Of a stretch of DNA of 64,000 nucleotides, positions 39,740 through 56,676 are shown in pieces. The first letter of the stretch is position 1. Each line of letters begins with the position of its first letter. Origin of the DNA: Trichoplax sp. H2 (taxonomy: Eukaryota; Placozoa; Uniplacotomia; Trichoplacea); the NCBI GenBank assembly GCA_003344405.1, contig NOWV01000132.1, forward strand, positions 124,001 to 188,000, in the 5' to 3' direction. A program made the translations under genes and the position numbers. The notes below the pieces were generated by a model. The model searched no databases. It was not told where the DNA came from and saw only the letters and a program-made list of their open reading frames with translations.

Positions 39740-41974
39740 TTAATCTACTTCTTCAATTGTTGGACCCCCACTACCAGAGCCACCGCTTGGTGGAGCACCA
39801 CCGCCGGGCATACCACCACCGGGCATACCACCACCAGGCATACCACCACCAGGCATAGCACCGGGCGCACCACCAGCAGCTTGATACAGTTTTGTAATGA
39901 TAGGCGCACAAACTTTTTCAAGTTCTTTCTGTTGATATTCAAATTCGTCTTTTTCGGCAGTTTGATTCTTATCCAACCAATCCAAAGCTTCCGTGCATTT
40001 ATCCAAAATGACTTTCTTGTCATCGTCACTAATTTTATCTTTAACTTTATCGTCTTCAACTGTGCTCTTCATATTGTAAGCATAGCTCTCCAAACTATTC
40101 TTTGAAGAAATTTTATCGCGTTGTTTATCATCCTCAGCTTTGTATTGTTCCGCTTCGTTCACCATGCGTTCGATATCGTCTTTAGATAATCGGCCTTTAT
40201 CGTTAGTAATCGTGATTTTGTTTTCTTTACCTGTACTCTTTTCAACAGCTGAAACGTTCAATATACCATTTGCATCAATGTCGAATGTAACTTCAATTTG
40301 AGGTACACCTCGTGGAGCTGGAGGGATGCCACTTAACTCGAATTTTCCGAGTGAATTATTATCCTTTGTCATTGCACGTTCCCCTTCATACACCTGAATC
40401 AAGACACCTGGCTGATTATCAGCGTAAGTGGTAAAAGTTTGAGTCTGCTTGGTAGGAATAGTAGTATTACGCTTAATTAAAGCCGTCATCACGCCACCGG
40501 CCGTTTCGATACCGAGTGACAAGGGAGCAACATCAAGTAATAACAGATCTTGGACATCTTCACTCTTGTCACCACTTAATATAGCCGCTTGAACTGCAGC
40601 GCCGTATGCAACGGCTTCATCGGGATTGATGGATTTATTTAGTTCTTTGCCGTTAAAGAAATCTTGCAACAACTTTTGGATCTTGGGGATACGTGTAGAA
40701 CCACCTACAAGAACGATATCATGGATTGATGATTTATCCATTTTAGCATCGCGTATCGCTTTTTCTACAGGTTGCGTAGTGCTTCGGAAAAGATCGCCAT
40801 TTAATTCTTCAAAACGAGCTCTTGTAATACTAGTGTAGAAATCGATACCCTCAAATAGCGAATCAATTTCAATACTGGCTTGAGTGACTGAAGACAATGT
40901 TCTCTTTGCTCTTTCACAAGCTGTTCTTAGACGACGGACAGAGCGCTTGTTTCCGCTTATATCCTTCTTATACTTGCGTTTAAATTCGCCCATAAAGAAG
41001 TTGACCATATTATTATCAAAATCTTCACCACCAAGATGAGTGTCTCCAGCTGTCGATTTTACCTCAAAGATACCATCTTCAATTGTTAAAATGGATACAT
41101 CGAAAGTGCCACCACCAAGATCGAAGATAAGAACGTTTCGTTCTCCTCCAACTTTCTTATCTAAACCGTAGGCAATAGCAGCTGCTGTAGGTTCATTAAT
41201 AATACGCATAACATTCAAACCAGCGATGGTGCCAGCATCTTTAGTAGCTTGTCGTTGAGAATCGTTAAAGTAGGCAGGTACCGTAACAACAGCATCAGTG
41301 ACGCTTTTACCGAGATACGCTTCAGCAGTATCTTTCATTTTATTCAATACCATGGAGGATATTTCCTCCGGGTAAAAAGTTTTCGTTTCACCTTTATATT
41401 CAACAGAAATTTTTGGTCGAGTGCCCTCATCAATGACCTAACAAATTGAAGCAATTTACGTTTAATAGTAGATACAAGAAAAATTTTCTTATGAAATGCA
41501 TGAATTATTTCATACTATAATGCAAGTTCTATAAATAACTTCTTACATTGAAGGGCCAGAGCTTCATGTCGGATTGGACAGGGCCATCTTTAAATTTACG
41601 TCCAATTAAACGTTTGGCATCTAAAAATTGGTATAATTTGTTAAAACTATGCATCAAGTACTGTTGGTCGAATAAGATTCTTGAATATTGCTTAATTAAA
41701 AGCATGTGGTCATTGTATTGTATTGTACTGTAGTATAGTGTATGTTTTAAGTTTACGCGATGAACTTACCAAAGACAGTATTTGTAGGGTTCATTGCTAC
41801 TTGATTTTTGGCGGCATCACCAATGAGACGCTCAGAGTCATTGAAAGCTACATAGCTTGGTGTTGTTCTGTTACCTTGATCATTTGCGATAATTTCGACT
41901 TTTCCATGCTGAAAGATTCCAACACAGGAATACGTCGTACCCAAATCAATCCCAACCGCTGGACCTTTACTCAT
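39740..41974 (-). CDS. HSP70: Cytosolic Hsp70 chaperone (Hsc70-type, with introns)
   Basis: ATP-driven protein-folding chaperone of the cytosol and nucleus. Three exons, 41770-41974 (ATG), 41547-41620 and 39740-41437 (TAA), join in phase to 658 aa. The signatures are all present: [14 protein letters not shown] at the N-terminus, [15 protein letters not shown], the [14 protein letters not shown] loop, [15 protein letters not shown], the substrate-binding domain [17 protein letters not shown], and a helical lid. The tail has GGMPGG-type repeats (39780-39880) and ends GPTIEEVD, the docking site for TPR co-chaperones such as Hop and CHIP, which marks the cytosolic form. Two introns in the ATPase domain suggest a constitutive Hsc70-like gene rather than an intronless heat-inducible copy; this is inference. 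I found no clean heat-shock element in the first 500 bp upstream. The 128-codon plus-strand frame over the GGMPGG tail is an antisense shadow. Confidence 0.98.
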
Positions 41975-42561
41975 GATGCTATTACAAATAAAGTAAGCAT
42001 AGTTTAAGACCCTGTACTATCGTCACGAGCACGTCAAGCATTTTTGATTAGTGATTCTAAGCAGATATTACTCGCTTATTCATTTAGATAGTCTAAAATG
42101 ATGGACTTTCAATCCATTATAGAAAAATTTTAAATTTCATGTCAATAAGCTTGCACTACTCACAATTCGCTAATAGTGCGAACGGTGATTACCGCAATTC
42201 TAAATGCGGTCTACAGTTTTTGATTGAAGAGACCGAAGCATACGCTCCGCGCCGACAGTGTTACAGTAGAATTACAGTTCAAATGTTGTAACTCAATTTG
42301 ACTCCGATCCAAAATCATACAACATGTATTGTATCAAAGCCAATTGGAACGTGGTATTAGTCGACTACATTAAATCCAGTGTCAAAGCACGTGCTATAGA
42401 ACGGGAGCGGGCTCTTGTCATTTATACGGTAACGTACTGTACAGATGTGTAATTGTTCTTATGGAATCATTCTTTTATTAATGCAAGGTCACGCTGTTGA
42501 CTATGACGTCAACCCCTTTTAAGTGACAGCATGCAGTCATTGGTAAAATGAACAAAATCAA

Positions 42562-42610
42562 TTATACTGTACACTATACAGTACAATACAGTACATACCG
42601 TACTGTATAC
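42562..42610. repeat. ACTGTAC-rich palindromic simple repeat
   Basis: Overlapping copies of tactgtac, tacagtac and gtactgtatac form self-complementary sequence upstream of Hsp70. Confidence 0.8.
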
Positions 42611-43423
42611 TGAAGAAGAAGTGTAACAGTAGTGTGTAAAGTAATTCCATTGAAATTCTGAATTTGAAGAGTAAGTTATGGAAACTACTGGAAGCAGAGT
42701 AAGAAATTTTAAAATTTCATCGCTGCAAAAATTGATAAGTTGGCAAGTAGTTGCACTAAACGAATTCAACCCCAAAGTTTTAGAATTATCTTAATTCATG
42801 AATACTACAGAATCTCCACTAGAGATTCATTTACTGTTCAGTACCGTAGACATCCTTGCTTTAGCCATGCTTTCGAAAAAATGAATCATTCCTACTTACA
42901 ACAATTCACTTCTACTAGCTACGGCATAACTATAATTGAATAAAGGCTTTCATTAAGTTAAAGTGAGCATAGATCATTGGTATGTCGCTAAAAAGCCACC
43001 TTTAACTTCCTAGATGCAGTTGTCTTTTGTCAAGCATGAAATTTCAATCTACACATTTTCCTTCAATTCCGCATGTTATTTAACGTGCAAGATGCATTAT
43101 CGTAAGTTTGTACATATTTTCAATCAATACCATTCATATCGAGTATATAACAAACAGACTAAGCTACCAACTTACATATTCGGTAGGTTTTTTTCAAAAC
43201 GTTGAAGCAGAAGATTTCGTATTTCCTCAGAGGACACTGTACGTGGTCTCTAGGTAGTGCTGTCTACTGACAATTATTAGCAAAGAATGAGTGAATAGTC
43301 CTACACTACTTTTATACTGTACTGTACGGTACTGCACCACAATTGCGATCGAAGATTCTAGAAGCATTTGAATTTAATAATAACCCAGTCATAAAAGTAA
43401 TTTTCGTTTTTCCATAAGTTTCT

Positions 43424-43513
43424 ATACTGTACTGTACACTTCTAAATTAATACTGTACAGTACAGTGTATGTACAGTATAGTGTACTGTACTGTACTGTA
43501 CACTGTACAGTGC
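43424..43513. repeat. ACTGTAC-rich palindromic simple repeat
   Basis: A dense run of 'actgtactgtacac', 'tactgtacagtacagtgt' and 'gtactgtactgtactgtac', ending in 'actgtacagt'. It can fold on itself in many registers. Confidence 0.85.
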
Positions 43514-44036
43514 TACTAAATGAGTAATTCATGAATTCATTAATTATTTTATTTTAAAGTGGTTGACTGGTAGGTAGTCCATCGCTGTCCATGCCTACCG
43601 TCTGAATAGACGTGATACTCTAGGCCTAGTCGCCTAGACGCCTAGTCCTTAACAACCACAGAACAGCGAGTTACGGTAGCACTCTACTATACCGCAGAGT
43701 CACGAGATGAACCCGGATGCGTGCAGGTATGGTGCAGGCTAGTACAGCATAGCACCGCGTTTTCTAGATAATTCTTCCGTTCTTTACACAGTAGAATCTT
43801 GTATTAAAAATGCTGACAAGCATCTACCCGCCTTCGTAGACTAATTAATTATTCAATATTACTGTACTTTAATATATTAACTGGGTCTAAAAAAGGCCAG
43901 GATCAAGCCGAGCCGATTATATCATCCAAAGAGTAGCAAGTGTATGGACGATAAAATGTTCTAATTGGTATCATAATCACCATTTTTATTGCTACCAGTC
44001 CAAAAATAAAAATGGTTCGACATCATCAAGTTAAAT

Positions 44037-44290
44037 GACTGTACTATATATCTCTATACAGTACTTGGCATGGTTCGACCACCTTTTAACGTATCGGACA
44101 GTTTACCGAAAAAAGCCCTTGTCGCAATCCAGTACAGTGTACAGTACAGTACTAAAAAATTGCACGCCCGATTACCTGTACTGTACACTGTACACTGTAC
44201 AGTACAGTACAGTACAGGACGACAGTACCACGTATTGTACTGTACACTGTACACGACGACAGTACCACGTACTGTACTGTACTGTACCAT
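44037..44290. repeat. ACTGTAC-rich palindromic simple repeat, largest cluster
   Basis: At least five blocks of GTACTGTACA/TGTACAGTAC (44037-44060, 44131-44152, 44175-44216, 44237-44255, 44268-44287), interspersed with two copies of 'gacgacagtaccacgta'. The 86-99 codon frames on both strands here are products of the repeat. Confidence 0.85.
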
Positions 44291-44546
44291 GGCATCGCTG
44301 GCAGTGTCTAATAACATACTTGATTTTTGAGTAATGTACTCAAGTCTTGAGGATTTTAGAGCAATCTGGCTGTAAAATTGAATTGAATTACGCTATTACA
44401 TCATTTAGCTGATCTCAATCACTTAGTTCTTTCGAAATTTTCTCTCACACCTCGAATTTTTTCACAGATATAGCATTGAATAGACTGTACTTAGACGACA
44501 ACAAAGTGAAAAATTTGATAAAGAAATATTAAATTGAAAGGAAGCG

Positions 44547-44756
44547 ATGGAAACCAACGATAAAAGTGCTGCTGTGAAGTCGATGAAATCCTCGCGCATG
44601 GACGAGTTTAGATCCAGAGGTACGGCAGACCTTGAAGGACTCAGAAAATTTCGAGGCAGAAATTTCACTATCCTAGGCATACTAACTGCCTCAGTGATTG
44701 GTGTTTGTATCCTTATCATCCAACCCATGCTCATGATTTACTATCACTATTCATAA
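44547..44756 (+). CDS. Candidate 69-aa single-pass membrane micropeptide
   Basis: Unrecognised small protein. The frame begins ATG GAA ACC, with G at -3 and +4, and an in-frame TGA lies 12 nt upstream, so the start is well defined. Residues 1-38 are polar and charged (DKSAAVKSMKSSRMDEF, then GLRKFRGRN), and residues about 40-65 form one strongly hydrophobic segment (FTILGILTASVIGVCILI). The tail is short and tyrosine-rich (MIYYHYS). This layout is that of a tail-anchored micropeptide. Upstream at 44457-44467 'tttttcacag' looks like a splice acceptor, so a noncoding 5' exon is possible. The sequence is not repetitive, unlike its left flank. It could still be a chance frame. Confidence 0.45.
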   Translation: METNDKSAAVKSMKSSRMDEFRSRGTADLEGLRKFRGRNFTILGILTASVIGVCILIIQPMLMIYYHYS

Positions 44757-46419
44757 TTTAAGTCGAGTGCGTCCTGATGGTTATGTCTTTACTGCAATGC
44801 TTTGTCCACTTCACAGTTAGTAAAATTCAATTTTGTTATTGCTTATTGCGTAAAAATACGGAGGATAGCACTTTCAACTGTACAGAATAGAAATCTATTT
44901 GGACATTTTGAACTCTCTGGAGGTGCCTGTCTAGGGACTGTTACTGACATGCAGTAGGTATGCATGTATGTACTGTACAGTTTATACGCGTATACTGAAT
45001 TTGGTAAGATTAAATTTAGTTCTGTAGCGCACAACATACAATAATGCAGTACATATTATGCATTCGCAAGACATGGAATCAATTATTGTATCCATATTAA
45101 GCCATCAGATACAAAGATAAACACCGTAAATCAGGTAAAGTACTCTAAGAAATAGAGTTATTTCATGTAATGAAAACAGTTTGACCAAGCAGTTACAGTG
45201 AAAGGTCCTGCAACATCATAACAATATTAACACAACACTAACTGTATGTCTATATTCGCGTATACACAGCACCGGCATACTGCAACGAATTATATGTATA
45301 TATATAAATAATAATTAATAATAACTCTTTCAACATGATGAATGAGTAAAGTTAATGTCTATAAGTTAAATGCCTTAACTGTTGCTGTATTTTATTGCTC
45401 ATCTGTTTGAACTAAGATGGATACACTATTTGGGCAACTAAGCAAGAAGATTTCTTAGATACAATTCCAGATTCTAGATCAAAGAAACCTCAATAGTTGA
45501 TACTACCGTAGTTGGTACCATATGATATATCGCTATGGTTGGTATTTGATTGGTTTTGATATGGATTGCAAATGCGCGTGACCGACATAAGTAAAATTTG
45601 TATAATAGTCGGTTTCAGTAAATTACGCTGTACTATTATAGTGTAAAAAATGTTTAATCGACATTGCGCGATGGATTTGTTTACGGTCTACCAAGCTACT
45701 ATTTCCTGTATGAGTGCATTAGCGTACGAACAAGACGGTAATCATAATAACCATCAAAGAGTGAAAAGACTCACAAGTTATGACTCTTATTAATTATTGT
45801 TGCTTAATTGGTTATTTGTTATTGCCATTGAACTATTTTGTCATCACATCTATCGTGTAACTGTTGAGAACTTCACTTTATTACTTACAAGATCGTGTAA
45901 ACTCTCTTAAATGAAGCATTTTAATAGCTACATATCAGCCTAGACTATAATCTAGACTGGAAGCACTGCATTAAATTGTATTTATGCAAGAAAGACTCAT
46001 TCGTGATCCGATAGAATCTGGGCAATGATTCAAACTGTGATGATTGCTTGAACTGTCTCTGCCCGAACAAGAATAACACTAGAATAGTATGATTATTTTA
46101 CAATATAGTAAACATAGTCAATGAGCATTTCAGATACTGTACTGTATTGTGCAAAATATCATACTGTACATATTACAGTACGTCTGAAAGAGTGAATATT
46201 ACATGTAGTGCAACGAAGCCAAGAAATATTAAAATAGAACAACTCATAGCTAATTAAAATACTCGTAGTAAATATCAGATAAAGAATTCAAAATATTTAG
46301 TTATCCATGATCCCAGGAGCTATCTTTCTACTGAACAGAACAGATATCTTCATTTTACTTAAAAATTTACAACTTAGCCATTTAAGACATTAATGCCCAT
46401 TCCTTGACAATAACCAAAT
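44757..46419. other. Intergenic, 3' of the micropeptide and of MCM6
   Basis: AT-rich with no supported coding exon. There are isolated TACTGTAC words near 44970 and 46137-46175 and a short TA run at 45293-45308. Confidence 0.45.
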
Positions 46420-51200
<4,781 letters not shown>

Positions 51201-51628
51201 GTTGTTCAATATGTGGCTTCTTACCTAAAGAGATGCAAAATGGATAATTTACGATTTCATTCAAATAGGTTTTAGTTGTGCAAGATGATTACAGTTGGTT
51301 GATATTGATGAGGAAAATGATGTATCTAGACCTGACATGTATCAACATTTTAACAGGGAAGGATAATACGTCAAGCTATGATTGCTACTTTGATTGAAGG
51401 TGATAAAAACTGCATGATTCGCAAAAGTGTAGTCATACTCTTTCGTCTCTTCATGCCAGAAGTATTGCATTCTAATAAGTTGAACAGTGACAACATGCTT
51501 TCATAAACAAGTAATTGATTATGATTCATAAGCTACTCGTATCGTCATCCATGCAATAACACGACGCCATCGCTTGTAAACTAGCGTGTCGTGTCGTTGC
51601 AAAGGATAGACTATGGCGCAGCCAGTAC
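51201..51628. other. MCM6 upstream region
   Basis: Sequence 5' of the MCM6 start. No clear promoter element and no exon recognised. Confidence 0.35.
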
Positions 51629-51630
51629 GC

Positions 51631-52036
51631 ATTCTTGGCAATGATATGCAATAGTGATTGTAATGCATTTTTGGTCCATCATGTCATTCCAGTCTATCGA
51701 GTACTCCAACTTGATGGCTTCTCTATGTAAGGAACTACAAGTGTAAAGTGTAGACGTCATTTGTCGATTGCAAGCTGGATGTAGGAATATTGCTAGCATT
51801 GGATTATTGTACTGTACTGTCGTCTATCCACTATTCTCGGCAATGATATGCAATAGTGATTGTAATGCATTTTTGGTCCATCATGTCATTCCAGTCTATC
51901 GAGTACTCCAACTTGATGGCTTCTCTATGTAAGGAACTACAAGCGTAAAGTGTAGACGTCATTTGTCGATTGCAAGCTGGATGTAGGAATATTGCTAGCA
52001 TTGGATTATTGTACTGTACTGTCGTCTATCTACTAT
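51631..52036. repeat. Two-copy 202-bp tandem duplication, near identical
   Basis: 51631-51832 is repeated at 51833-52036 with only a few differences (for example ttcttgg/ttctcgg, caagtg/caagcg, tatcca/tatcta). Each copy ends in 'gtactgtactgtcgtctat', one of the recurrent ACTGTAC words. The high identity implies a recent duplication. Confidence 0.95.
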
Positions 52037-53184
52037 TCTCTGTGAGCCATGTTGGCTATGAATCCACTGTAGGGGGAAAAAAGGAGGAAAAACCACCTCA
52101 AAGAGTCGCCAATGAATTTCTCACTTTGAAAATTGCTGTGTGATTTCACGATGATCAAGTGGAACTTTGACTTGTCAGCGTCGTCACTATTGCAAAAATA
52201 ATCAATCTATCTCTCCTTATTGGCTACAAACTGTCATGCCACTGGCAATACTTACCAAGAAAGCTTGCCTTGATTTTAATTTCTTTGAATGATTAAGTTA
52301 TTAAAAGTGCAATTTGGCAAGTACTTGAAGGAAAATTGGTCGCAATTTTTCACTGGCAGTAATTTTGAATGAACAATGTTGTCCCACTGTGGTTGAAGGC
52401 GTTGTGTAGTGTCAGCGCTGTCACTTCACTTGCAAGATATCGCTCGCTCCTGTCGATGGAGAACGACTACTATGGACGATCATCATCATTGGCTAGGGTA
52501 CCGGTACGGTACGCACTGGACCGAGTCTCCAGTGACACCTTGTCGACGAGTGAGGCTCCAACTTGGAGTCAAACATGGCCAACGGCTGACCTGTTCCAGT
52601 GTGACTTGTTTCGATCAACGTTGCAAACGATTCAAGCGTTGGATTGCATTGTTTGAAGCCATTGATAATCCACGGTGGTGTTATTGTTGCAAGCAACACG
52701 TGAGCCAAAAGTGGCGCGAAATACCAAAGCAATAATGCGATTTGGCGCGAAAGCTATGTGACGTATGGACGTTGATCAAAAGCGTAGGATTGCGTTTGGC
52801 TCCTGTGACAAACTTACACCACCGGACACAAACTTTTCAACAAGGCAAAGACGAAGAGCCAATATACAATTCTACAGTATAGTAGGCTGGACAATTTAAC
52901 CACAATGAACCATAACATGATTTGTTGAAAGCCCTACTGTGCTGCACAGTATCAACTTACAAGTTGAAAGCAACCATTGGTCGTTGCTTTCCATTTTCTG
53001 TATTTCAAATTTCTGCACAACGTCTACAATATTATTGTTCTGTCCTGACCATACAGTACAATTCAATCGTCACTGCTTTCCTTTACTACTGCACTTTAGT
53101 ACTTTACTTTAAGACGTTCGATGTGCTCTTCTCTACTTGTCTCTGATTGGCTATCCTATACGGTCATTCATTCCAGCTAGGATC
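52037..53184. other. Intergenic, locally GC-richer
   Basis: 52360-52740 is noticeably GC-richer and stays open for 79-108 codons in three frames on both strands. None of the translations looks like a known protein, and the frames have no obvious codon bias, so I do not call a gene. No RNA structure was recognised. Confidence 0.4.
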
Positions 53185-53945
53185 AAACTACAGACTCCAA
53201 CGCTCTGTAAAAATTGCAAACTACAGACTCCAACGGTCTGTAAAAATTGCAAACTACAGACTCCAACGCCCTCTAAAAATTACAAATTACACACTCCAAC
53301 GGTCTGTAAAAATTGCAAACTACAGACTCCAACGCCCTCTAAAAATTGCAAATTACACACTCCAACGGTCTGTAAAAATTGCAAACTACAGACTCCAACG
53401 CTCTGTAAAAATTGCAAACTACAGACTCAAACGCTCTCTAAAAATTGCAAACTACAGACTCCAACAGTCTGTAAAAATTGCAAACTACAGACTCCAACGG
53501 TCTGTAAAAATTGCAAACTACAGACTCCAACGGTCTGTAAAAATTGCAAACTACAGACTCCAACGCTCTCTAAAAATTGCAAATTACAGACTCCAACGGA
53601 ACTACAGACTCCAACGCTCTCTAAAAATTGCAAACTACAGACTCCAACGGTCTGTAAAAATTGCAAATTACACACTCCAACGGTCTGTAAAAATTGCAAA
53701 CTACAGACTCCAACAGTCTGTAAAAATTGCAAACTACAGACTCCAACGCTCTCTAAAAATTGCAAATTACAGACTCCAACGGAACTACAGACTCCAACGC
53801 TCTCTAAAAATTGCAAACTACAGATTCCAACGGTCTGTAAAAATTGCAAACTACAGACTCCAACGCTCTCTAAAAATTGCAAATTACAGACTCCAACGGA
53901 ACTACAGACTCCAACGCTCTCTAAAAATTGCAAACTACAGATCCT
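53185..53945. repeat. 33-bp minisatellite array, about 23 units
   Basis: The tandem unit is 'ctacagactccaacggtc' followed by 'tgtaaaaattgcaaa' (33 bp). The last third of the core varies as ggtctgt, gctctgt, gccctct or gctctct. Some units are cut to 'ctacagactccaacgga', producing a composite higher-order repeat seen three times (near 53585, 53765, 53885). Because 33 is divisible by 3 and the unit has no stop, frames of 168-275 codons remain open on both strands (for example 53137-53964 plus, reading LQTPTVCKNCK repeatedly). In the ggtctgt form ACAGAC and GTCTGT can pair across a 7-nt loop. Confidence 0.95.
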
Positions 53946-54039
53946 CTATCAGGGTCTAAAATAATGCAAACCATCGCCAGGTGGATCTACGCCAAGTAGA
54001 TCCTGCGAGGGATTAACTTGAAATTCATTCCATGACTAT

Positions 54040-55010
54040 TTCTACGCAAGAAATGGCTTTTGAGGATGATGATAGTCATTTTATACTATTTCACTCGACT
54101 TTGGCCACACAGCCTGTTCGTTTTGTCTCGTTGGATCGTGACAAAGTGTTCATGACTGAGCAGAAAGTTGCACTAAAAAGGACAACTTGCCAGCAATTCC
54201 GGAAATACTATTTTACACTACTTTGGCCACACAGGCTGCTCGTTCTGCCTAGCTTGATCGTTACAAAGTGTTCATGACTGTAAAAGCTGAGCAGAGTGTT
54301 GCACTAAAAAGGACAACTTGCCGGTAATTCCATACTATTTTACACTACTTTGACCACACAGCCTGCTCGTTCTGCCTAGTTGGATCATTACAAAAAAATC
54401 ATATTCCTGTTGAAAACTGTAAAGCTGAGCAGAAAGTTGCACTAAAAAGGACAACTTGCCAGTAATTCCGGAAATACTATTTTACACTACTTTGGCTACA
54501 CAGCCTGCTCGCTTTGTCTAATTTGATCTTTACAAAGTCTTCATGACTGTAAAAGCTGAGCAGAATGTTGCACTAAAAAGGATAACTTGCCAGTAATTCC
54601 GGAAATACTATTTTACACTACTTTGGCCACACAGGCTGCTCGTTTTGTCTAGTTTGATCTTTACAAAGTCTTCATGACTGTAAAAGCTGAGCAGAATGTT
54701 GCACTAAAAAGGATAACTTGCCAGTAATTCCGGAAATACTATTTTACACTACTTTGGCCACACAGGCTGTTCGTTTTGTCTAGCTTGATCATCACGAAGA
54801 ACTATATCGATGTTTAAGACTGTCGAGCTGAGCTGAATGTGCACTAAAATGGATAAACTTGCTAGTAGTTCTACACTATTTTACAACACTTTAATCACTC
54901 AGGCTGCTCGTTTTGCCTAGTTTAATCGTTACAAAAGAATCCATATTTCTCTTCATGACTGTAAAGCTGAGCATAAATGGGCACTGAGATGACAAACTTG
55001 CTACAAGAGA
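54040..55010. repeat. ~131-bp tandem repeat, about 7 copies
   Basis: Each unit contains 'gctgagcagaatgttgcact', 'aaaaaggacaacttgccag', 'ttccggaaatactattttac', 'actactttggccacacaggc' and 'tgctcgttttgtctag-ttgat'. The anchor 'gttgcactaaaaagg' recurs at about 54167, 54298, 54436, 54567 and 54698, with diverged copies near 54838 and 54978, so the period is 131-140 bp. It adjoins the 33-bp array. Confidence 0.93.
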
Positions 55011-56676
55011 TCATTTCATAGACTAAAGATAGGAAAGCTCAATTTTTTCCAAATGGAATTGGACTACAAAAACTGATATGGCCAAAAAAGTTGCTTTGCT
55101 CAGCGGAATAGAATAGAGACTGCAATGACAAACTCGTTCAAGGAAATAATTTCCCACTGTAGACAGTAGATAACAAGGCTATCGCTAGTTTGATTGCAAA
55201 ATGTAAAATCATTAATACTCTTTTAGCATCGCTGATCAGAATATGTATTGAAATTCATAAAGTTACTGTGGGAAACAGTTTCACCGACAAAAATTGTAAA
55301 ATGTGATGCCTTGATCATCTATTTATAATTTACTTGAGTAAATGAATGCTCTTGCACATTCCTCAAGTAATCTTACTTATAGGAGCTTCAAGAATCGTTG
55401 AAATCAATGCTGAATTGTTGTTATACCATCAATTTCACGGTATGGCGTGTATTACATATATCACCAATATCTCTTCACGCATACCGCAATTTCTTGGGTT
55501 TGTGCCAATAGCTGTCGTATCCATGTCTTTAATTTTTAGCAGCAGATAATACCGTACCATGAGAAAAAGCCAATAGCCATAACAATTTATTTTACTTGCT
55601 ATGACAGTTGCGTCCTCCATTCGTCCATCGCTCTAATATAGTTCATGACATGGATTGACTTATTTTTTTCCCCCCAAATTTTCCTGTATCTACAATATAC
55701 GCGTATACCCGTATATAATTAATGAAATACTTTATTCAACAGCATCGCATTCAATTCACAAAAATCGAGTTCAATGCAAGTTATAGCCATGTTGCAGCAT
55801 CGACTTGTGCTAAGCTCGCCATTGAGTTGATAATCATGATTTTGCAAATATGAACGCAAAATTTATTGACAAATCTGCAATGCTTGCCACTACCATGGAC
55901 TCCTAAAGGTCTTCTTTTAGTAGTCCATGCTACTACCATGAATGACTCAATCTTGCCAATCCTTCCGTTGGCAGTAGTCATGGATGGAATGATCGCTATC
56001 CATCGTTTGAACGGATTTATTTATTTATTTTATTGACTACTATACTTATACGATGGACTATTGCTATACCGTGCTTGAAAGCCTTATTCATACACTACTA
56101 AATTCCCCGATAAATTTACTAGTTCTTGCCTTATTGTATCCAACAATTGTTATTATAATATTATGACGCAATGATTCCATAATTAATTAAGCAATTGCTC
56201 TAGTTGGCGTATTGTCATCCATTGGCATCTGTTGCCCTGCAATTTATCCTATCGTACTCTGCAAGTAGGATGTAATTGGTGTTGGAAGTGATGGATGTGA
56301 TCAATGGCCACGATGAAAATTGAACGGGATTGATCGACGGTGATGATCATCTTATAATTCGTCTCGATAGTAAAAATAGGTTGGCTAGTCAAGTAGTGAT
56401 GATGATTAGAAGTGATTCTTGCTCTCTCTTTCGATCATATATGGTACAGCAGCATTGGATGTAATAGTGCACACAACTTGTCGATTCCCAAGCAATCATT
56501 TGCTTGCTCTAGCTTTAAACTAGTTTCAATAATGTACTTAGAAAGAAAACTGTATGAGATAGAAATAAACTTGACTGTAATCTAATCTCCATTTTTTTTT
56601 TTTACTTTCAATACATTAATTATTATTAAATCAATGTGAGATTACAACTTAATTATCTTAATTAGGTGGATAAAGG
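55011..56676. other. Intergenic region upstream of POFUT2
   Basis: No supported gene. Short frames at 55346-55549 (+) and 55781-55981 (-) are unremarkable. It should contain the POFUT2 promoter; a T10 tract at about 56592-56602 is the only low-complexity feature near the start. Confidence 0.4.

Larger units (their letters stand above)
41975..44459. other. Hsp70 upstream region and gene-poor intergenic DNA
   Basis: No supported gene. The proximal part should hold the Hsp70 promoter. 43560-43770 is locally GC-richer, with clustered 'cctag' words, but shows no tRNA or known RNA structure. ACTGTAC-type palindromic satellites are listed separately at 42562-42610, 43424-43513 and 44037-44290. Confidence 0.45.

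Noticed and set aside
39719-40105. 128-codon plus-strand frame over the Hsp70 3' end
   Set aside because: Antisense shadow of the GGMPGG tail; the threonine/histidine-rich start simply mirrors the Gly-Gly-Met-Pro codons.
43560-43770. Possible tRNA or structured RNA in a GC-richer stretch
   Set aside because: No cloverleaf with a T-loop (GTTCRA-type) and matching acceptor stem could be drawn.
44035-44334. 86-99 codon frames on both strands
   Set aside because: Generated by the palindromic ACTGTAC repeat; rich in Tyr/Val/Cys/Thr on both strands, as expected from that word.
52369-52735. Overlapping 95-108 codon frames in a GC-richer patch
   Set aside because: Both strands and several frames are open equally, there is no recognisable family, and no splice-supported extension was found.
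53137-53964. 275-codon open frame called as a protein-coding gene
   Set aside because: It is made wholly by a stop-free 33-bp repeat whose period is divisible by three. Another plus frame and a minus frame are also open, and no domain, splice or codon signal supports translation.
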